NCBI GenBank assembly: GCA_026413225.1
Contig: CM048554.1
Coordinates: 71,106,463-71,170,462 of the forward strand
Direction of reading: 5' to 3'
DNA length: 64,000 nucleotides
Source: Otis tarda
Lineage: Eukaryota > Chordata > Aves > Otidiformes > Otididae
The notes beneath the pieces were generated by a model. That model searched no databases and was not told the origin of the DNA. It worked only from the letters and a program-made list of their open reading frames with translations. The translations under genes were made by a program, and so were the position numbers. Shown piece by piece: positions 63,209 to 64,000 of the stretch (the first letter of the stretch is position 1; every line of letters starts with the position of its first letter).

Positions 63209-63618
63209 AATCATAGCACCATAGAACGGTTTGGCCTAGAAGAGAACTTTAAAGACCATCTAGTGCAACCCCTTTACCATGAGCAGGGACATTTTTCACT
63301 AGATCAGGTTGCTCAAAGTCCTATCTAATTTCACTTTGAACTCTTCCAATCCACGACTTCTCCGAGCAACCTGTTTCAGTGTCTGACCACGCTCATCACA
63401 CAAAAAAATTTCTTCCTTATCTAAACTTACCCTCTTTCAGTTTAAAGCCAGCCTCTTGGTCTGGCAGTACAGGCCCTACTAAAAGTCATATCTGATTTGC
63501 TCTAGGGACCCCAGAGCTGGATACAGTACTCCAGATGAGGTCTCACAAGAGAAGAATAGAGGGAGAAAATCACCTCCCTTGACCTGCTGGACACACTTTT
63601 TTTTTATGCAGCCCATGC
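63209..63618 (-). mobile_element. CR1 LINE 3' fragment of a different subfamily, internally deleted
   Basis: On the plus strand it starts AATCATAGCACCATAGAACG and GTTTGGCCTAGAAGAGAACT, the GGTTTGGCCT variant of the CR1 tail rather than the GGTTAGAGTTGG form seen in the other copies. It continues through GAGCAGGGACATTTTTCACT and TCTTCCTTATCTAAACTTAC to TGGATACAGTACTCCAGATG and a final ATGCAGCCCATG. About 150 bp of the usual CR1 text is missing near 63488-63506. Substitutions are frequent, so the copy is fairly old. Confidence 0.92.
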
Positions 63619-64000
63619 ATAAAGTTAATGTTAATCATCTTCTAGCTTCCATTACTCTACAGACAAGCACTTAATTAACTATAGTAGGAGTCTGGGTACC
63701 TTGCTTATGCATAGACACCCGTATTAGACATTGAGATATTTGAGATATCGGAAATTCTAACTGAATCTTACCTTGTAGGTACCTAATATCAAGTGTCACC
63801 TGACAAGTTGCCTGGCCTGATCTAGCCTCCAGCTTCTCTTTCAGAAGGGCACAGAACCCAGATCATATCTGCCAGTCCTATGCAGATGTCTCATCTACCC
63901 ATTTCAATATATCAACCAAACAGGGACCAAAATGTCAACTCAGTGTGCATGCATTCGATTATCAGCCTCCTTAGAATACATGGACACAGCTTAACTGATG
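63619..64000. other. Gene-free end of the window
   Basis: AT-rich sequence without open frames of note. Nothing was recognised. Confidence 0.6.

Overview
This window looks like non-coding, repeat-bearing DNA from a bird genome. The evidence is a series of CR1 LINE fragments, each ending in the octamer-type tail (ATTCTATG-like repeats) that marks avian CR1, and one LTR whose sequence matches a type I know from songbird (passerine) ERVL-like endogenous retroviruses. The rest is AT-rich and full of stop codons, with short mono- and dinucleotide runs. I see no bacterial-style operon, CRISPR array, tRNA or rRNA gene, and no protein-coding gene I can name. The longest open frame (minus strand, 47411-48349) is a broken CR1 reverse transcriptase.

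Layout. 1-6044: no gene seen. 6045-6633: solo LTR with a 5-bp target duplication. 6634-17454: no gene seen, apart from a lone CR1-like octamer tail at 13376. 17455-18285: old, diverged CR1 (minus). 18286-21965: intergenic or intronic, with a perfect match to the interferon-stimulated response element at 19940. 21966-23221: a plus-strand CR1 split by a minus-strand CR1 (nested insertion). 23222-33934: no gene seen, but it holds a strong 79-nt hairpin (30567-30645) and a pair of overlapping alternative hairpins (28932-28971). 33935-34328: diverged plus-strand CR1 3' end. 34445-34523: fold-back. 35743-35966 and 40327-40423: short minus-strand CR1 3' ends. 46745-47061: GC-richer pocket. 47278-48378: the longest and best-preserved CR1 (minus), followed by a GC-richer segment of unknown origin to about 48774. 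51971-52023: very short CR1 3' end (plus). 63209-63618: CR1 of another subfamily (minus), internally deleted.

Interpretation. The window is either a gene desert or one or more large introns; the sequence alone does not decide which. The CR1 fragments fall into age classes by eye (17455 oldest; 33935, 63209 and the outer copy at 21966 intermediate; 47278, 35743 and 40327 younger), and the nested pair gives a direct order of insertion. All are 5'-truncated. The single near-full ORF2 remnant carries a one-base deletion and a changed catalytic motif (FANN where FADD is expected), so it cannot be active. I found no convincing new multi-gene system. The best leads are the 79-nt hairpin at 30567, the interferon-response-like site at 19925-19953, the solo LTR, and the GC-rich segments at 46745 and 48379.
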